Below, in pieces: positions 27,177 to 37,400 of a DNA stretch of 64,000 bases; position 1 is the first letter of the stretch, and every line of letters begins with the position of its first letter. A program made the translations under genes and the position numbers. The notes beneath the pieces were generated by a model, which was given only the letters and a program-made list of their open reading frames with translations, did no database searches and was not told where the DNA came from. Origin of the DNA: Mucilaginibacter auburnensis. Its GTDB lineage: Bacteria; Bacteroidota; Bacteroidia; Sphingobacteriales; Sphingobacteriaceae. The stretch lies in assembly GCF_002797815.1 (NCBI RefSeq), contig NZ_PGFJ01000001.1, positions 248,001 to 312,000 of the forward strand, written 5' to 3'.

Positions 27177-28001
27177 TTAATTGGCTGTTATAGTTGTCTT
27201 AAAATTTTTAACAGCGCGTACAATGCCCTGTACAATTTCATTCTGACCATCGTCTGATGCCAGGTATTTTTCCTCTTCAGGGTTGTTAATAAATCCGGTT
27301 TCAACCAATACCGCGGGCATAGCACTATGGGCAAGCACCAGTACGCCCTGCTCTTTTACACCAATGCTCTGCCTGCCATCGCTCTTAAATTCCTTGTTCA
27401 GGAAATCGCCAAACAGGATGCTATATTTGCGGTACTTTTGCAGGTAAGCGTTTAGCACAATGCGGTTGATAGGGTCAGCAGCATCATAGGTTTTATATTT
27501 TTCCTTGTAATCCTTTTCCTGATAGATAGAAGCATTCTCCATTATGGCCTCCCGCTGTTCGGCAACACGGTGGTAGCCGTACACCAGCATCATTACGCCT
27601 TTGCGTCGTCCCGGCTTTTCAGGAGAGGAGTTACAGTGGATGGATATAAACAGGTTACCTTCATTCTTATTGGCTATCTCCGACCGACGGTTCAACTCAA
27701 TAAATGTATCATCAGAGCGTGTCATTACCACGGTTATGCCCGGCATTTGGGCCTTAATGGCATCCCGTAGTTTTTTGGCAATAGCTAAGGCAACTGTTTT
27801 CTCGTTAGCACTTGCGCCATGCGCACCCGGATCTTTTCCCCCGTGACCGGCATCAATTACAATGGTTTTAAACTTAAAGCCCGATGTAGGAGTACTGTTT
27901 TTGCTGCTATCCTGATATGTAAATGAGCTAAGCGAAATATACGCTATAGAAAGTATAAAGCTCAGCAGGCCGGTTTTTAAACGGGTATACGGTTTCTTCA
28001 T
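27177..28001 (-). CDS. N-acetylmuramoyl-L-alanine amidase (Amidase_3)
   Basis: A 274-residue secreted amidase. After a signal peptide/anchor (about 10-27), the zinc-dependent domain shows VIDAGHGGKDPGA (first zinc His), the second ligand Glu in SANEKTVAL, SIHCNS, and the catalytic Glu in VLVETGFINNPEE. It removes peptide stems from peptidoglycan. The short gap to the riboswitch promoter (27171-27176) shows that the CLC gene is transcribed independently of it. Confidence 0.93.
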   Translation of the reverse strand: MKKPYTRLKTGLLSFILSIAYISLSSFTYQDSSKNSTPTSGFKFKTIVIDAGHGGKDPGAHGASANEKTVALAIAKKLRDAIKAQMPGITVVMTRSDDTFIELNRRSEIANKNEGNLFISIHCNSSPEKPGRRKGVMMLVYGYHRVAEQREAIMENASIYQEKDYKEKYKTYDAADPINRIVLNAYLQKYRKYSILFGDFLNKEFKSDGRQSIGVKEQGVLVLAHSAMPAVLVETGFINNPEEEKYLASDDGQNEIVQGIVRAVKNFKTTITAN

Positions 28002-28052
28002 TAAGAATAGTTTGTTTTGGCTACAAATAAGACCGGAAAAAGTTCTGAAAGT

Positions 28053-28484
28053 TTAGCTGCATTTAGGGCAAAGGCCTGTTGCGGTAAAATTAAAGCTCTC
28101 CAGTTTAAAGCCCGGCGGAAGGGTGATCTGAGGGAAATCATGATCATCTAAACAGTAAACATTATTGCAGTTGGTACAATTAAAGTGCAGGTGCTCATCC
28201 CGGTGGTCATGCTCATCACAGTCAGACGAGCACAGGGCATAATTAGCTGTTCCGTTAAGGTCAAATACTTTATGGATGATGCCTTTCTCTTCAAATGCGC
28301 TTAAAATACGGTACAGGGTTACACGGTCAACATTGCCTATCACACTTTCAAGGTCGGGCTGAGAGGTAGCAACATTTTTTTGTGAAAGCATAGATAACAC
28401 CCTTAAGCGTGGTTCGGTACGTTTAAGGTTATGTTTTTTAAGCAAATGCTCAAAATGCTGTTCGCTGTTGTGTGTATGTGCCAT
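28053..28484 (-). CDS. Fur-family metal-responsive repressor (possibly Zur)
   Basis: A 143-residue Fur-family protein. The winged helix (about 8-85) includes KRTEPRLRVLSML and DRVTLYRILSAF; the dimerisation part has HDHRDEHLHFNCTNCNNVYC and ends GLCPKCS, giving two CxxC structural zinc pairs. Start ATG 28484 (MAHTHNSEQ), not the upstream TTG. It follows merC on the same strand. The metal is not decided by sequence; linkage with MerC and the palindrome at the operon promoter suggests zinc or another soft metal, so Zur is a cautious guess. Confidence 0.85.
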   Translation of the reverse strand: MAHTHNSEQHFEHLLKKHNLKRTEPRLRVLSMLSQKNVATSQPDLESVIGNVDRVTLYRILSAFEEKGIIHKVFDLNGTANYALCSSDCDEHDHRDEHLHFNCTNCNNVYCLDDHDFPQITLPPGFKLESFNFTATGLCPKCS

Positions 28485-28552
28485 TGAGTTACCGTTAAAT
28501 AAACAGAGCAACAAATTTACTAACAATACAATGTGATTAACAATAGTTTATG

Positions 28553-28990
28553 TTAATCATGCAGGTGCCCTGCATGCCTGCGGTGTTTCAGGTGAAAAAA
28601 ATGAGTTTCGGTACTGCAGCTATCCACATATTTATAGTTTAAAAAGTGCGCCAGTGCTATGGTTAAACCACCCACCGGAACCACAATAGCTTCTATCCAC
28701 CCGTGTAATAATGTATGCCCCGCAATTATTACAACAAACCCTCCCAACAACAACAGTAATGGCGCAGGGCGTTTATGTGTACGAAAGTAGGACAAGAAAA
28801 TGGATGATACGCCTAACAATAAAGCCAGCAATATCATTCCCCATTCAAAAAGCGGATGCGTTAAAAAGCCTAACCCGGCCAATGGCAAAAAGGTAAGCAT
28901 CAGCGGTACTACCGCGCAATGAAGCGCGCATAGCGTTGATGCGGTTATACCTATCCGGTCAAGTCGGGAACTGCGTTTTTTTGCCGTCAC
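28553..28990 (-). CDS. MerC-domain membrane protein
   Basis: A small protein of about 146 residues with four membrane helices and the MerC signature STLCALHCAVVPLM (vicinal metal-binding CALHC) in helix 1. The His-rich tail (HLKHRRHAGHLHD) may also bind metal. The start is taken as GTG 28990 because the -7 box (28995-29002) lies just before it; the alternative GTG 29005 would be upstream of the promoter. First gene of a two-gene operon with the Fur-family regulator. MerC proteins move mercury or other soft metals; the metal here is unproven. Confidence 0.75.
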   Translation of the reverse strand: MTAKKRSSRLDRIGITASTLCALHCAVVPLMLTFLPLAGLGFLTHPLFEWGMILLALLLGVSSIFLSYFRTHKRPAPLLLLLGGFVVIIAGHTLLHGWIEAIVVPVGGLTIALAHFLNYKYVDSCSTETHFFHLKHRRHAGHLHD

Positions 28991-28994
28991 ACCA

Positions 28995-29026
28995 CAAATA
29001 TACACAAATGCAATGTAGTTGCATTT
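28995..29026 (-). promoter_or_regulatory. merC-fur promoter with overlapping operator palindrome
   Basis: On the minus strand a -7 box TATATTTG (28995-29002) is preceded by the palindrome AAATGCAA-5-TTGCATTT (29006-29026), which fills the space between -7 and -33. This is a Fur-family-sized operator, suggesting autorepression. The start GTG 28990 is nearly at the transcription start (leaderless mRNA). Confidence 0.65.
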
Positions 29027-29175
29027 TATTTTTTTATGATGATATTGAAATGACGTAGGGATATAATAAAAGTATAATCAGTTATATTTGTTTAAACCTG
29101 TAACTTTGCAGAGAAACAATCGTATACAACTAACAGGAGTATAACTTTTTTAAATCCCGATACGTATAACAAAGC

Positions 29176-29583
29176 ATGAGTACCGATAATAAACCTGTAA
29201 GCATCTTATTAGTTGATGATGATGAGATAAATAATTTCATCTCTATCAAGCTGATAAAGAAGGCTGTTGAGAACACCGAAATATCGGCCTGTTTAAACGG
29301 CAGGTTTGCTATTGATGAGCTGTTGCAAATACAAAAACGAGATCCTAACGAATTGCCCGACTTTATTTTATTGGACATTAACATGCCGATAATGAACGGC
29401 TGGGAGTTTTTAGACGAGTACCGCCGACTGAATATTGACCCGGCAGGTAAAACCAAAATATTTATTATCTCATCGTCTGTTTTTAGTAACGACATCAATA
29501 AGGCTAAATCATACCCGCTGGTACAAAACTTTATCTCTAAACCTTTGAGCGTTGATAAGATAAAGGAAATGTTTGCAGTGTAA
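29176..29583 (+). CDS. Single-domain response regulator
   Basis: A 135-residue receiver: LLVDDDEINN, phospho-acceptor D67 in ILLDINMPIMNGWEF, IISSS switch residues and ISKPLS with the conserved Lys. No output domain. Similar in size and style to the receiver at 7695. No kinase is adjacent; it stands between divergent merC-fur and convergent rsmA, so its partner is elsewhere. Confidence 0.88.
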   Translation: MSTDNKPVSILLVDDDEINNFISIKLIKKAVENTEISACLNGRFAIDELLQIQKRDPNELPDFILLDINMPIMNGWEFLDEYRRLNIDPAGKTKIFIISSSVFSNDINKAKSYPLVQNFISKPLSVDKIKEMFAV

Positions 29584-29588
29584 AGATA

Positions 29589-30368
29589 TTACCTTGAAGC
29601 AGCTACACGTTTTGTAAGCGCCACAAAGTCATCCACGCTTAACCGTTCCGCGCGTAACTCCAAAGTAGCATCTTCGCCCATTTTCTCTTTGTTGATCAAT
29701 GCCGATATAGCGTTGCGTAATGTTTTTCTACGTTGATTAAAGCCCGCTTTAACTATTTGCCAAAACAGTTTCTCATCACAATCCAGCGTCTCTTTTTCAT
29801 TTCGTGTTAAACGTATAACAGCCGAGAGCACCTTAGGTGGCGGATTAAACACACCCGCTTTCACCGTAAACAGGTATTCAACCTTATAATAAGCTTGCAA
29901 AAACACACTTAAAATACCGTATTCTTTACTGCCGGGTTTGGCAGCGCAGCGCTCAGCGACTTCTTTTTGAAACATACCAACTATTTCAATAACCTGATGG
30001 CGGTTATCCAATATCTTAAAAAGTATTTGCGATGATATGTTGTAAGGAAAGTTGCCGATCACGGCCATCGGGCCGCTAAAGGCTGCGGCAAAATCCATTT
30101 CTAAAAAATCAGCGTTGATGAGCCTGTTGCCCAGCTCAGGGTACTTTTTTTTAAGAAACTCGTATGATTCTGTATCAATGTCTATCAAATGCACCTCATA
30201 GCCTTCGCGCTGCAGTAATATGTCTGACAGGATGCCCATGCCCGGGCCAACCTCCAGCACCTGGGTATACCTACCTTCGGGGCGCAGCGCATCCACAATT
30301 TTAGTGGCAATGTTTTTATCTGTTAAAAAATGCTGACCTAAATGCTTCTTCGCCCTAACTAATGACAT
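29589..30368 (-). CDS. rsmA: 16S rRNA (adenine1518-N6/adenine1519-N6)-dimethyltransferase
   Basis: A 259-residue KsgA/RsmA enzyme: KKHLGQHFLTD at the start, SAM motif LEVGPGMGILSD, DADFLE-type acidic segment, the catalytic NFPYNISSQI (NLPY-like), and FNPPPKVLSAVIRL. It dimethylates two adenines in helix 45 of 16S rRNA. Divergent from pdxA with 90 bases between; the neighbours are conserved with pdxA in many bacteria although the arrangement here is head-to-head. Confidence 0.95.
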   Translation of the reverse strand: MSLVRAKKHLGQHFLTDKNIATKIVDALRPEGRYTQVLEVGPGMGILSDILLQREGYEVHLIDIDTESYEFLKKKYPELGNRLINADFLEMDFAAAFSGPMAVIGNFPYNISSQILFKILDNRHQVIEIVGMFQKEVAERCAAKPGSKEYGILSVFLQAYYKVEYLFTVKAGVFNPPPKVLSAVIRLTRNEKETLDCDEKLFWQIVKAGFNQRRKTLRNAISALINKEKMGEDATLELRAERLSVDDFVALTKRVAASR

Positions 30369-30458
30369 ATTACAGTATATATATTGAACAAATTACGTCA
30401 TATTTGTTCTTTTATCAGGAACGAAAGGCCTAAAAATCTTTTTATTATATAGAATAAC

Positions 30459-31514
30459 ATGAGCGAGAAACCTAAGGTTGGTATAAGTATAGGTGATGTA
30501 AATGGCATCGGATTAGAGATCATCATCAAAACACTTGCCGACAGTAAAATACTGAACTACTGTACGCCAATTGTTTATGGCCACGTTAAACTGGCATCGT
30601 TTTACAAAAAGTCTACCGAAATAAACGACCTTAATTTTAACGTAATAGCCCATGCAGCGCAGGCGCAGCACAAACGCGCTAACCTGATAAACTGCTGGGA
30701 AGAAGAAGTGAAGATTGAACCCGGCATCCCTAATAAAGACCTTGGCAAGTTTGCTTTCTCGTCGCTTGAAAAAGCTACTGCCGATCTGCTTTCGGGCGAG
30801 ATAGAGGCGTTGATTACAGCGCCAATCAATAAAGACACTATACAAGGAGAGAACTTTAACTTTCCCGGCCATACCGAATACTTGCAGGATGCAGACAAGG
30901 CGAGTGATTCATTAATGTTTTTAGTGAGCGATACTTTAAGGGTAGGCGTAGTGACCGGCCATATACCGGTATCGCACATTGCGGCCAATCTTTCTACCGA
31001 AAAAATTCTGGCTAAATTGAAGCTGATGAATACCAGCCTGAAGCAGGATTTCTGGATACGCAAACCCAAAATTGCTGTTTTAGGTTTGAATCCCCATGCA
31101 GGCGACAACGGTTTGTTGGGCCACGAAGAGCAGGATATTATTATCCCCGCTATTGAAGAGGCAAGGGCGGCAGACATACTGGCATTCGGTCCGTACCCTG
31201 CAGATGGCTTTTTTGCCAACGGCACTTACATGCAATTTGACGCGGTACTGGCCATGTACCATGACCAGGGCCTTATCCCATTCAAACAGATAGCATTTGA
31301 ATCGGGTGTTAACTTTACGGCAGGTTTAAACTTTGTTCGTACTTCTCCTGATCATGGCACTGCTTATGATATCGCCGGAAAAAACAAAGCTTCTGAGGTA
31401 TCATTCCGTGAGGCATTATTTACTGCCATTCACATAGTGCGTAACCGTAAAGAAGGACTGGAACTGGCCGAAAATCCGCTGGCATTTACCAAACTTAGCA
31501 GGGACAGGGATTAG
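30459..31514 (+). CDS. pdxA: 4-hydroxythreonine-4-phosphate dehydrogenase
   Basis: A 351-residue PdxA: GISIGDVNGIGLEI at the start, TAPINKD, GHTEYLQ, and the C-terminal MYHDQGLIPFK plus TSPDHGTAYDIAG, all metal/substrate-binding motifs. It oxidises 4-phosphohydroxy-L-threonine in vitamin B6 synthesis. The divergent partner rsmA shares its 90-base intergenic region. Confidence 0.95.
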   Translation: MSEKPKVGISIGDVNGIGLEIIIKTLADSKILNYCTPIVYGHVKLASFYKKSTEINDLNFNVIAHAAQAQHKRANLINCWEEEVKIEPGIPNKDLGKFAFSSLEKATADLLSGEIEALITAPINKDTIQGENFNFPGHTEYLQDADKASDSLMFLVSDTLRVGVVTGHIPVSHIAANLSTEKILAKLKLMNTSLKQDFWIRKPKIAVLGLNPHAGDNGLLGHEEQDIIIPAIEEARAADILAFGPYPADGFFANGTYMQFDAVLAMYHDQGLIPFKQIAFESGVNFTAGLNFVRTSPDHGTAYDIAGKNKASEVSFREALFTAIHIVRNRKEGLELAENPLAFTKLSRDRD

Positions 31515-31617
31515 CAATACAAAGTGGTTACATGTGTAAACAATTAAAAATAAATCAGTTAAAGCTTTTTTATTTAAATTGTTTGTTGTAATATAGTAAT
31601 ACCAATTATAACCACTT

Positions 31618-32046
31618 ATGAGAAAAGTTGCAGACATCCTTAGTAGGAAAGGCACGGCTGTTATCAGCACTGATGCCGCTACATCCGTTTTAGACGCCTT
31701 GAAACTCATGGCCCAAAAAAACGTGGGCTCGGTAGTTATTACCGAAAACAACGAATATTCCGGACTGCTAACCGAGCGTGATTACGCCCGTAAAGTGGTT
31801 TTAATGGGCCGCTCATCCGAAGATACTTTGGTGCGCGATATTATGAGCACCGATATGCCGCGCGTTGCGCCTGCCAGCACTATTGATGATTGTATGCAGC
31901 TGATGAGTGATGCGCACGTGCGCTACCTGCCTGTTTTTGCCAATAACATGCTGCTGGGTATCATCTCTATTAATGATGTGGTTACAGAAACCATTTTGTT
32001 TCATGAGCAAACCATTGAGCACCTGCAAAGCTACATCCAATCCTGA
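31618..32046 (+). CDS. Tandem CBS-domain protein
   Basis: A 142-residue protein made of two CBS motifs (about 7-62 and 73-132), e.g. NVGSVVITENNEYSGLLTERDY and RYLPVFANNMLLGIISINDVV. CBS pairs bind adenosine nucleotides and act as energy sensors. No catalytic domain. Probably a free-standing regulator; target not evident from neighbours. Confidence 0.85.
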   Translation: MRKVADILSRKGTAVISTDAATSVLDALKLMAQKNVGSVVITENNEYSGLLTERDYARKVVLMGRSSEDTLVRDIMSTDMPRVAPASTIDDCMQLMSDAHVRYLPVFANNMLLGIISINDVVTETILFHEQTIEHLQSYIQS

Positions 32047-32100
32047 GGGCAAGCGTAATACGCTTATTTTTACTTAACTTGGCACTTTTACAAGTATATA

Positions 32101-33354
32101 GTGACGTTTCAGGAATTTAATTTTAACGAACAGTTAGCCGAGGGAATTAGCAGCATGGGGTTTACACAAGCCACGCCTATACAGGCTATGGCTATCCCTG
32201 CAATTTTAAATGGCAAAGATCTGATTGCCTGCGCTCAAACAGGCACGGGTAAAACAGCCTCTTTTTTATTACCCGTAATGGAGTTGATAGGCCGCAGCAA
32301 TGTTGAACAAACAACCGCGCTTGTGCTTACCCCAACCCGCGAACTGGCGCAGCAGATAGACCAGCAGGCCGAGGGTTTGGCTTATTTTACAGGTGTAACT
32401 TCAATAGCAGTTTTTGGCGGTGGCGATGGCAGCGTTTATGAGCAGCAGCGACGTGGCATCCAAAACAATGTAAACATTATAATAGCTACGCCGGGCAGGC
32501 TCATAGCGCACCTTACATCGGGCGTGTTAAAGCTTAACCATATCAGGTATTTGATATTGGACGAAGCCGACCGCATGCTGGATATGGGCTTTAGCGATGA
32601 TATTATGCGCATTATTAGCTATTTGCCTAAAGAGCGCCAAACACTGCTGTTCTCGGCCACTATGCCGGGTCGCATACGAACGCTGGCTAAAAAAATATTG
32701 ACAGACCCTGAGCAGATCAACATTGCCATATCTCAACCGGCTGTTGGTATTGACCAGCAAATTTACCGCGCGCACGACCAGCAGAAAGTGCCTTTATTAC
32801 AGCACATTTTAAAGGAAGGCGACTTTGTAAGCACCATTATTTTTGCTTCGCGAAAAGAAATTGTGAGGTCTTTAAGCAAAGAATTGAAAAATGCAGGCTT
32901 GAAGGTTGAAGCATTTCACTCAGATCTGGAGCAGAAAGAGCGTGAAGATATCCTGCTGCAATTTAAAAACAGGCTGTTACCGGTTATTATAGGTACCGAT
33001 GCGCTTTCGCGGGGTATTGACGTAGAAGGTATTGACCTGGTTGTGAATTTTGATGTACCCGGCGATGCCGAAGATTACATACACCGCATTGGCCGTACAG
33101 CAAGAGCTGAAACCACAGGGACCGCTATTACCTTTGTAAACCACCGCGATGAGCGCCGTTTAAAAAGCATTGAGGAGCTGATGGATAAAAAGATAACCCA
33201 GCACCCTTTGCCTGAACATATTGTAGGCATTGCCGAGGTTAGAACAGCCCACGAAGCCAAGCCCAACAAAAATCGCCGCAGTGGAAATAACAATCGCCGC
33301 AAGCCTTTTAACAAAGGTAAAGGCGGAGGTAAAGCGCCGGCTGCAAATAGCTAA
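32101..33354 (+). CDS. DEAD-box RNA helicase (RhlE-like)
   Basis: A 417-residue helicase with a Q motif (FTQATPIQ), Walker A AQTGTGKT, PTRELAQQ, LDEADRMLDMGF, the SAT triad, and the C-terminal HRIGRTARAE. A basic low-complexity tail (about 375-417, rich in Lys, Arg, Asn, Gly) probably binds RNA. Starts with GTG 32101. It likely works on ribosome assembly or cold adaptation, as RhlE-type helicases do; no specific RNA partner can be read here. Confidence 0.92.
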   Translation: MTFQEFNFNEQLAEGISSMGFTQATPIQAMAIPAILNGKDLIACAQTGTGKTASFLLPVMELIGRSNVEQTTALVLTPTRELAQQIDQQAEGLAYFTGVTSIAVFGGGDGSVYEQQRRGIQNNVNIIIATPGRLIAHLTSGVLKLNHIRYLILDEADRMLDMGFSDDIMRIISYLPKERQTLLFSATMPGRIRTLAKKILTDPEQINIAISQPAVGIDQQIYRAHDQQKVPLLQHILKEGDFVSTIIFASRKEIVRSLSKELKNAGLKVEAFHSDLEQKEREDILLQFKNRLLPVIIGTDALSRGIDVEGIDLVVNFDVPGDAEDYIHRIGRTARAETTGTAITFVNHRDERRLKSIEELMDKKITQHPLPEHIVGIAEVRTAHEAKPNKNRRSGNNNRRKPFNKGKGGGKAPAANS

Positions 33355-33404
33355 TACTGCATCGGGTACAATCCTTTTGAACCAACCTTAGCTTATCAGA
33401 GCTA

Positions 33405-33884
33405 TCAAAAAAGTTCGAATAACCATAGCAGAATCAGGTAAGACACATACATAGTTGCCGCAAGGCCAATTACCAATACTATTATTATTACTGCGATAAT
33501 GCCGTTACCGCTGCCTTGGTGTTTGCCTTCCTGGTAATGCTCTTTTAGCAGTTTAATGTTGCGGGTATTTGCTTTAAAATAGAAGTCCGTGATCTGCCCT
33601 AAGAGGGGAATCCCGCCAAGAAGTGCATCAACGGAAATGTTAACCGCCATTAAAATAAGTACCTTACGACTTACCGCACCGTTCTTTGCAATTACATAAA
33701 GCAGCATTGCTGATACGATAAAGCCGGAAACATCTCCAGCAAAGGGGATAAAGTTTAGAACAGGATCAAGCCCAAAGCGAAACTTTGTACCGGGGAGGCG
33801 GAATTTGTCGTCCATAACGGAGGCTATTCGCTCAACCCATTTCAATTGCCCTGTGAGGGCTACGTTTTTTGGTAAATGTTTCAT
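33405..33884 (-). CDS. DUF4112 membrane protein
   Basis: A 159-residue protein with three to four hydrophobic segments and the DUF4112 pattern: WVERIASVMDDKFRLPGTKFRFGLDPVLNFIPFAGD and GGIPLLGQITDFYFKANTRN. Function unknown. Convergent with the helicase. The C-terminal helix is strongly hydrophobic. Confidence 0.82.
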   Translation of the reverse strand: MKHLPKNVALTGQLKWVERIASVMDDKFRLPGTKFRFGLDPVLNFIPFAGDVSGFIVSAMLLYVIAKNGAVSRKVLILMAVNISVDALLGGIPLLGQITDFYFKANTRNIKLLKEHYQEGKHQGSGNGIIAVIIIVLVIGLAATMYVSYLILLWLFELF

Positions 33885-34070
33885 TCTAACAGAAAAATAA
33901 AAAGTAGCTGGATTTGTTTTGGGAACTTTTAGGCAGCATCTACTTAGGTTACAAAAGGTGGAGTGAATAAATAACTACTTAGCAGTGTTGGTAGATGGTA
34001 GTTGTTAGGGCGTACGTCTGCTTTGGAAGCGGACAGTTACTGATGGGGTAACGCATCGCGCATTTCCCAA

Positions 34071-34203
34071 CCCGTCTTTGCGAGCGATAGCGTGGCAATC
34101 CTGAGCGACAAGCCGCTGATAGATGAACGCTCGTGATTAGCGGATAAACACGTGGGATAGCTATCCAGTCCGGGATTACTTTCGTACCTCGCAATAAACT
34201 GCG
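34071..34203 (-). repeat. Diverged inverted copy of the composite repeat at 24022-24144
   Basis: Read on the minus strand it aligns block by block with the unit at 24022-24144 (ATTGCGAGGTACGAA, CTGGATAGCTA, ATCAGCGGCTTGTCGCTCAG) but carries many changes, and the terminal inverted repeat is damaged. Confidence 0.7.
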
Positions 34204-34270
34204 TTTAAAAGCAAATAATATTCGAATAATTTTTCGTTGTTATTTAGTTATTGTGTTTGTTCTTTAAATC

Positions 34271-34371
34271 CCTCCTTGGGGAGGGGTGCGGCTGCCTGTG
34301 AGGTGGCAGGGAGGGGTTAGCACGGCGGTGTAGCACGCGAATTAACCCCTCCCTACCCTCCCCGAGGAGGG
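34271..34371. repeat. Nested GC-rich inverted repeat
   Basis: Outer arms CCCTCCTTGGGGAGGG (34271-34286) and CCCTCCCCGAGGAGGG (34356-34371) enclose inner arms AGGGAGGGGTTA (34309-34320) and TAACCCCTCCCT (34343-34354). Non-coding and strongly palindromic; a separate family from the 24-kb repeat. Confidence 0.8.
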
Positions 34372-34446
34372 ATATGTTGGCATTTTGTTTTGCGGTGTCC
34401 GTTCGTCCGGATTTAAGGGCATAAGCAGACGGACACCCGAGAAAAC

Positions 34447-37400
34447 TTACACGCTTTCGGGTTCCAATATAGAAGTTAGCAGGTCAACCGCTTCGTCAAT
34501 ATCCCTTACATCTTCAATACCTAAGCGCAGGGTGTTTTTCACTTCCTTTAAACTGGTGCGGCGTGGATTGCCTTGCACAAAGCCTAATATGCTGCGGAAC
34601 ACCGGTGTTTCAAAGTAAGCCGATTGCTGGTTGGCAATGAAATAGCCCCGCAATACGCCTTTTTTTAATGATATTTTTTCGAAGCCTAAAGCCTTGCCCA
34701 ACCATTGTAAACGCATGGTGTTCAGTAAGTCGTTCACCTGTGGTGGTATAGGGCCAAACCTGTCGTGCAGTTTTTGCTGAAAGGCCAGCAGCTCGGTTTC
34801 GTTCTCTAATTTGGATAGCTCGGAGTAGAGATTGTAACGTTCAGACAAACTGGTTACATACTCATTAGGGATGAGTATTTCCATATCGGTATCTATCTGC
34901 GTAAAGCTGATGAATGATTTCGGCTTATCCTCAGGGAACAATCCTTTAAACTCATCGTCTTTCAACTCCTGTATGGCTTCGTCTAGTATTTTATGATACA
35001 TCTCAAAGCCTATCTCGGCAATGAAACCGCTTTGCTCGGCACCCAAGAGGTTACCACTGCCGCGTATATCCAGATCTCGCATGGCAACGTTAAAGCCGCT
35101 GCCGAGATCTGAAAACTCCTCAATGGCGCTCAAACGCTTACGTGCCTCGTTGGTCAAAGTTGATAACGGCGGACTCAGCAAATAACAGAAAGCCTTTTTA
35201 TTACTGCGCCCAACACGACCCCGCATCTGGTGCAGATCGCTCAAACCAAACATATGGGCGTGGTTAATGATGATAGTATTGGCGTTAGGAATATCCAAAC
35301 CGGCTTCAATAATAGTAGTAGCCACTAATACATCATATTCATGGCTCACAAACTTGAGCATAACATCTTCCAGGTCATCGCCCTCTAATTGCCCGTGTGC
35401 AATACCTATGCGCGCTTTGGGCACCAGCTTGCGTATCAATCCGCCCAGTTGTGGCAGATCGGCTACGCGGTTGTGGATGAAGAACACCTGTCCTCCCCTG
35501 TCCAGTTCGTATTCAACGGCCTCTTTTATCAGCTTATCATTAAACACATGCAGCTCGGTAACTACAGGCTGGCGGTTAGGTGGTGGTGTGGATATGATGG
35601 ACAAGTCTCGTGCGCCCATCAGTGAGAAGTGCAGCGTACGCGGTATTGGTGTAGCTGTTAGCGTAAGCGTATCCACATTGGCACGCATTTGCTTTAGTTT
35701 CTCTTTGGTGCTTACGCCGAACTTTTGCTCCTCGTCAATGATCATCAGGCCGAGGTCTTTAAACTTAACATCCTTACTCACCAAGCGGTGTGTACCAATG
35801 ATGATGTCAACCTTACCTTCTTTTAATTTCTCCAGCGTCTGTTTGATCTGCCCGCTTGATTTAAAGCGGTTAACGTAATCAATATTAACAGGGAAGCCCT
35901 TTAGCCTGTCGCTGAATGTTTTGTAATGCTGTGCCGCCAAAATAGTGGTAGGCACCAATATGGCTACCTGCTTGCTATCTGCCACGGCCTTAAATGCCGC
36001 ACGAACGGCTACCTCTGTTTTACCAAAACCTACATCCCCGCAAATCAAACGGTCCATAGGGTGTGGCGATTCCATATCGCGCTTAAAGTCGGCAGTAGCT
36101 TTTTCCTGGTCGGGCGTATCTTCGTATATAAAAGAGGCCTCCAGTTCGGTTTGCAGATAGCTATCGGGCGAGAAAGCATTACCCTGTTGCGCCTTACGTA
36201 CAGCATAAAGCTTGATAAGGTCGCGGGCTATGTCTTTAACTTTTTTTTTTGTGGTTTTCTTTAGCTTCTCCCAGGCATCGGTACCCAGCTTGTTCATTTT
36301 GGGTACGGTGCCCTCTTTGCCACTGTATTTTGATATGCGGTTAAGCGAGTTGATGTTTACATACAACAGGTCGTTATCGGCATAAATCAGCCTGATCATC
36401 TCCTGCTGTTTACCGGCTACTTCCACCTTCTCCAGGCCTGCATATTTGCCTATGCCGTGGTCAATGTGGGTAACATAATCGCCGGGCTTGAGGTCACGCA
36501 GTTCTTTTAAAGTAATGGCCTGCGAGCGCTGATAGCCCTTTTTAAGCTTATATTTGTAGTAGCGATCAAATATCTGATGGTCGGTATAACAGGCTATCTG
36601 CTGCTCCCGGTCAATAAAACCTTCGCGAATAGATATATTAACCGGGGTAAACTTGGTGGTTTTATCCAGGTCATCCAAAATGGCGTATAGGCGCTCAATT
36701 TGCTTTGCCGAATCGGTAAGGATAAAGTTTTCAATATGCTCAGCCTCATTGTTTTTAAGGTTATGAATGAGCAAGTTAAAATCTTTATTGAACGATGGCT
36801 GCGGGCGCATGTCAAAGTTAACCACCTCTGTAGCCTGATAGAAAAACTGCTTACCAAACTCAATTACCGGAAAATCATGCAATTGGTCGGCAATCAGTTT
36901 ATCATCTGTAAAACTGAATTTGGGGTCTATCCACTCGGGGTTTTTATTTTTCTCTTCGGCAGATAGCGCATTCCACAGTTGTGTAGCTTTTTTATAGCCG
37001 GTTTGAATTACATCAAACGTAAACTGTACATCCTTTATCCATACCTGGCTACCCGGGTCAATATATTCCAGCAGCGATATGTTATTCTCTGTAAGAAATT
37101 TAGACTGCACGTTAGGTACAATGGTAATGCTCTTAACATGCTCAACAGATAGCTGGCTCTCTATCTCAAATGTGCGGATAGACTCTATCTGATCGCCAAA
37201 AAATTCAACGCGATAAGGCAGATCATGCGAGAACGAAAAGATATCGACAATACCACCACGAATGGAGAACTGACCCGGCTCATACACAAAATCAACACGC
37301 TCAAAATCATATTCTACCAAAAACTCGTTCACAAAATCAATTCCGAGTTTGTTGTTAACGGATATCTCAAGGGTGTTTTTTTCTAAGGATGCACGGTCAA

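Larger units (their letters stand above)
33885..34446. other. Repeat-rich intergenic region between DUF4112 and mfd
   Basis: About 560 bases without a gene. It holds a degenerate copy of the 24-kb repeat (34071-34203), a second family of nested GC-rich inverted repeats (34271-34371) and a further 9-bp inverted repeat (GGTGTCCGT/ACGGACACC, 34394-34437) just past the mfd stop. Confidence 0.7.
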
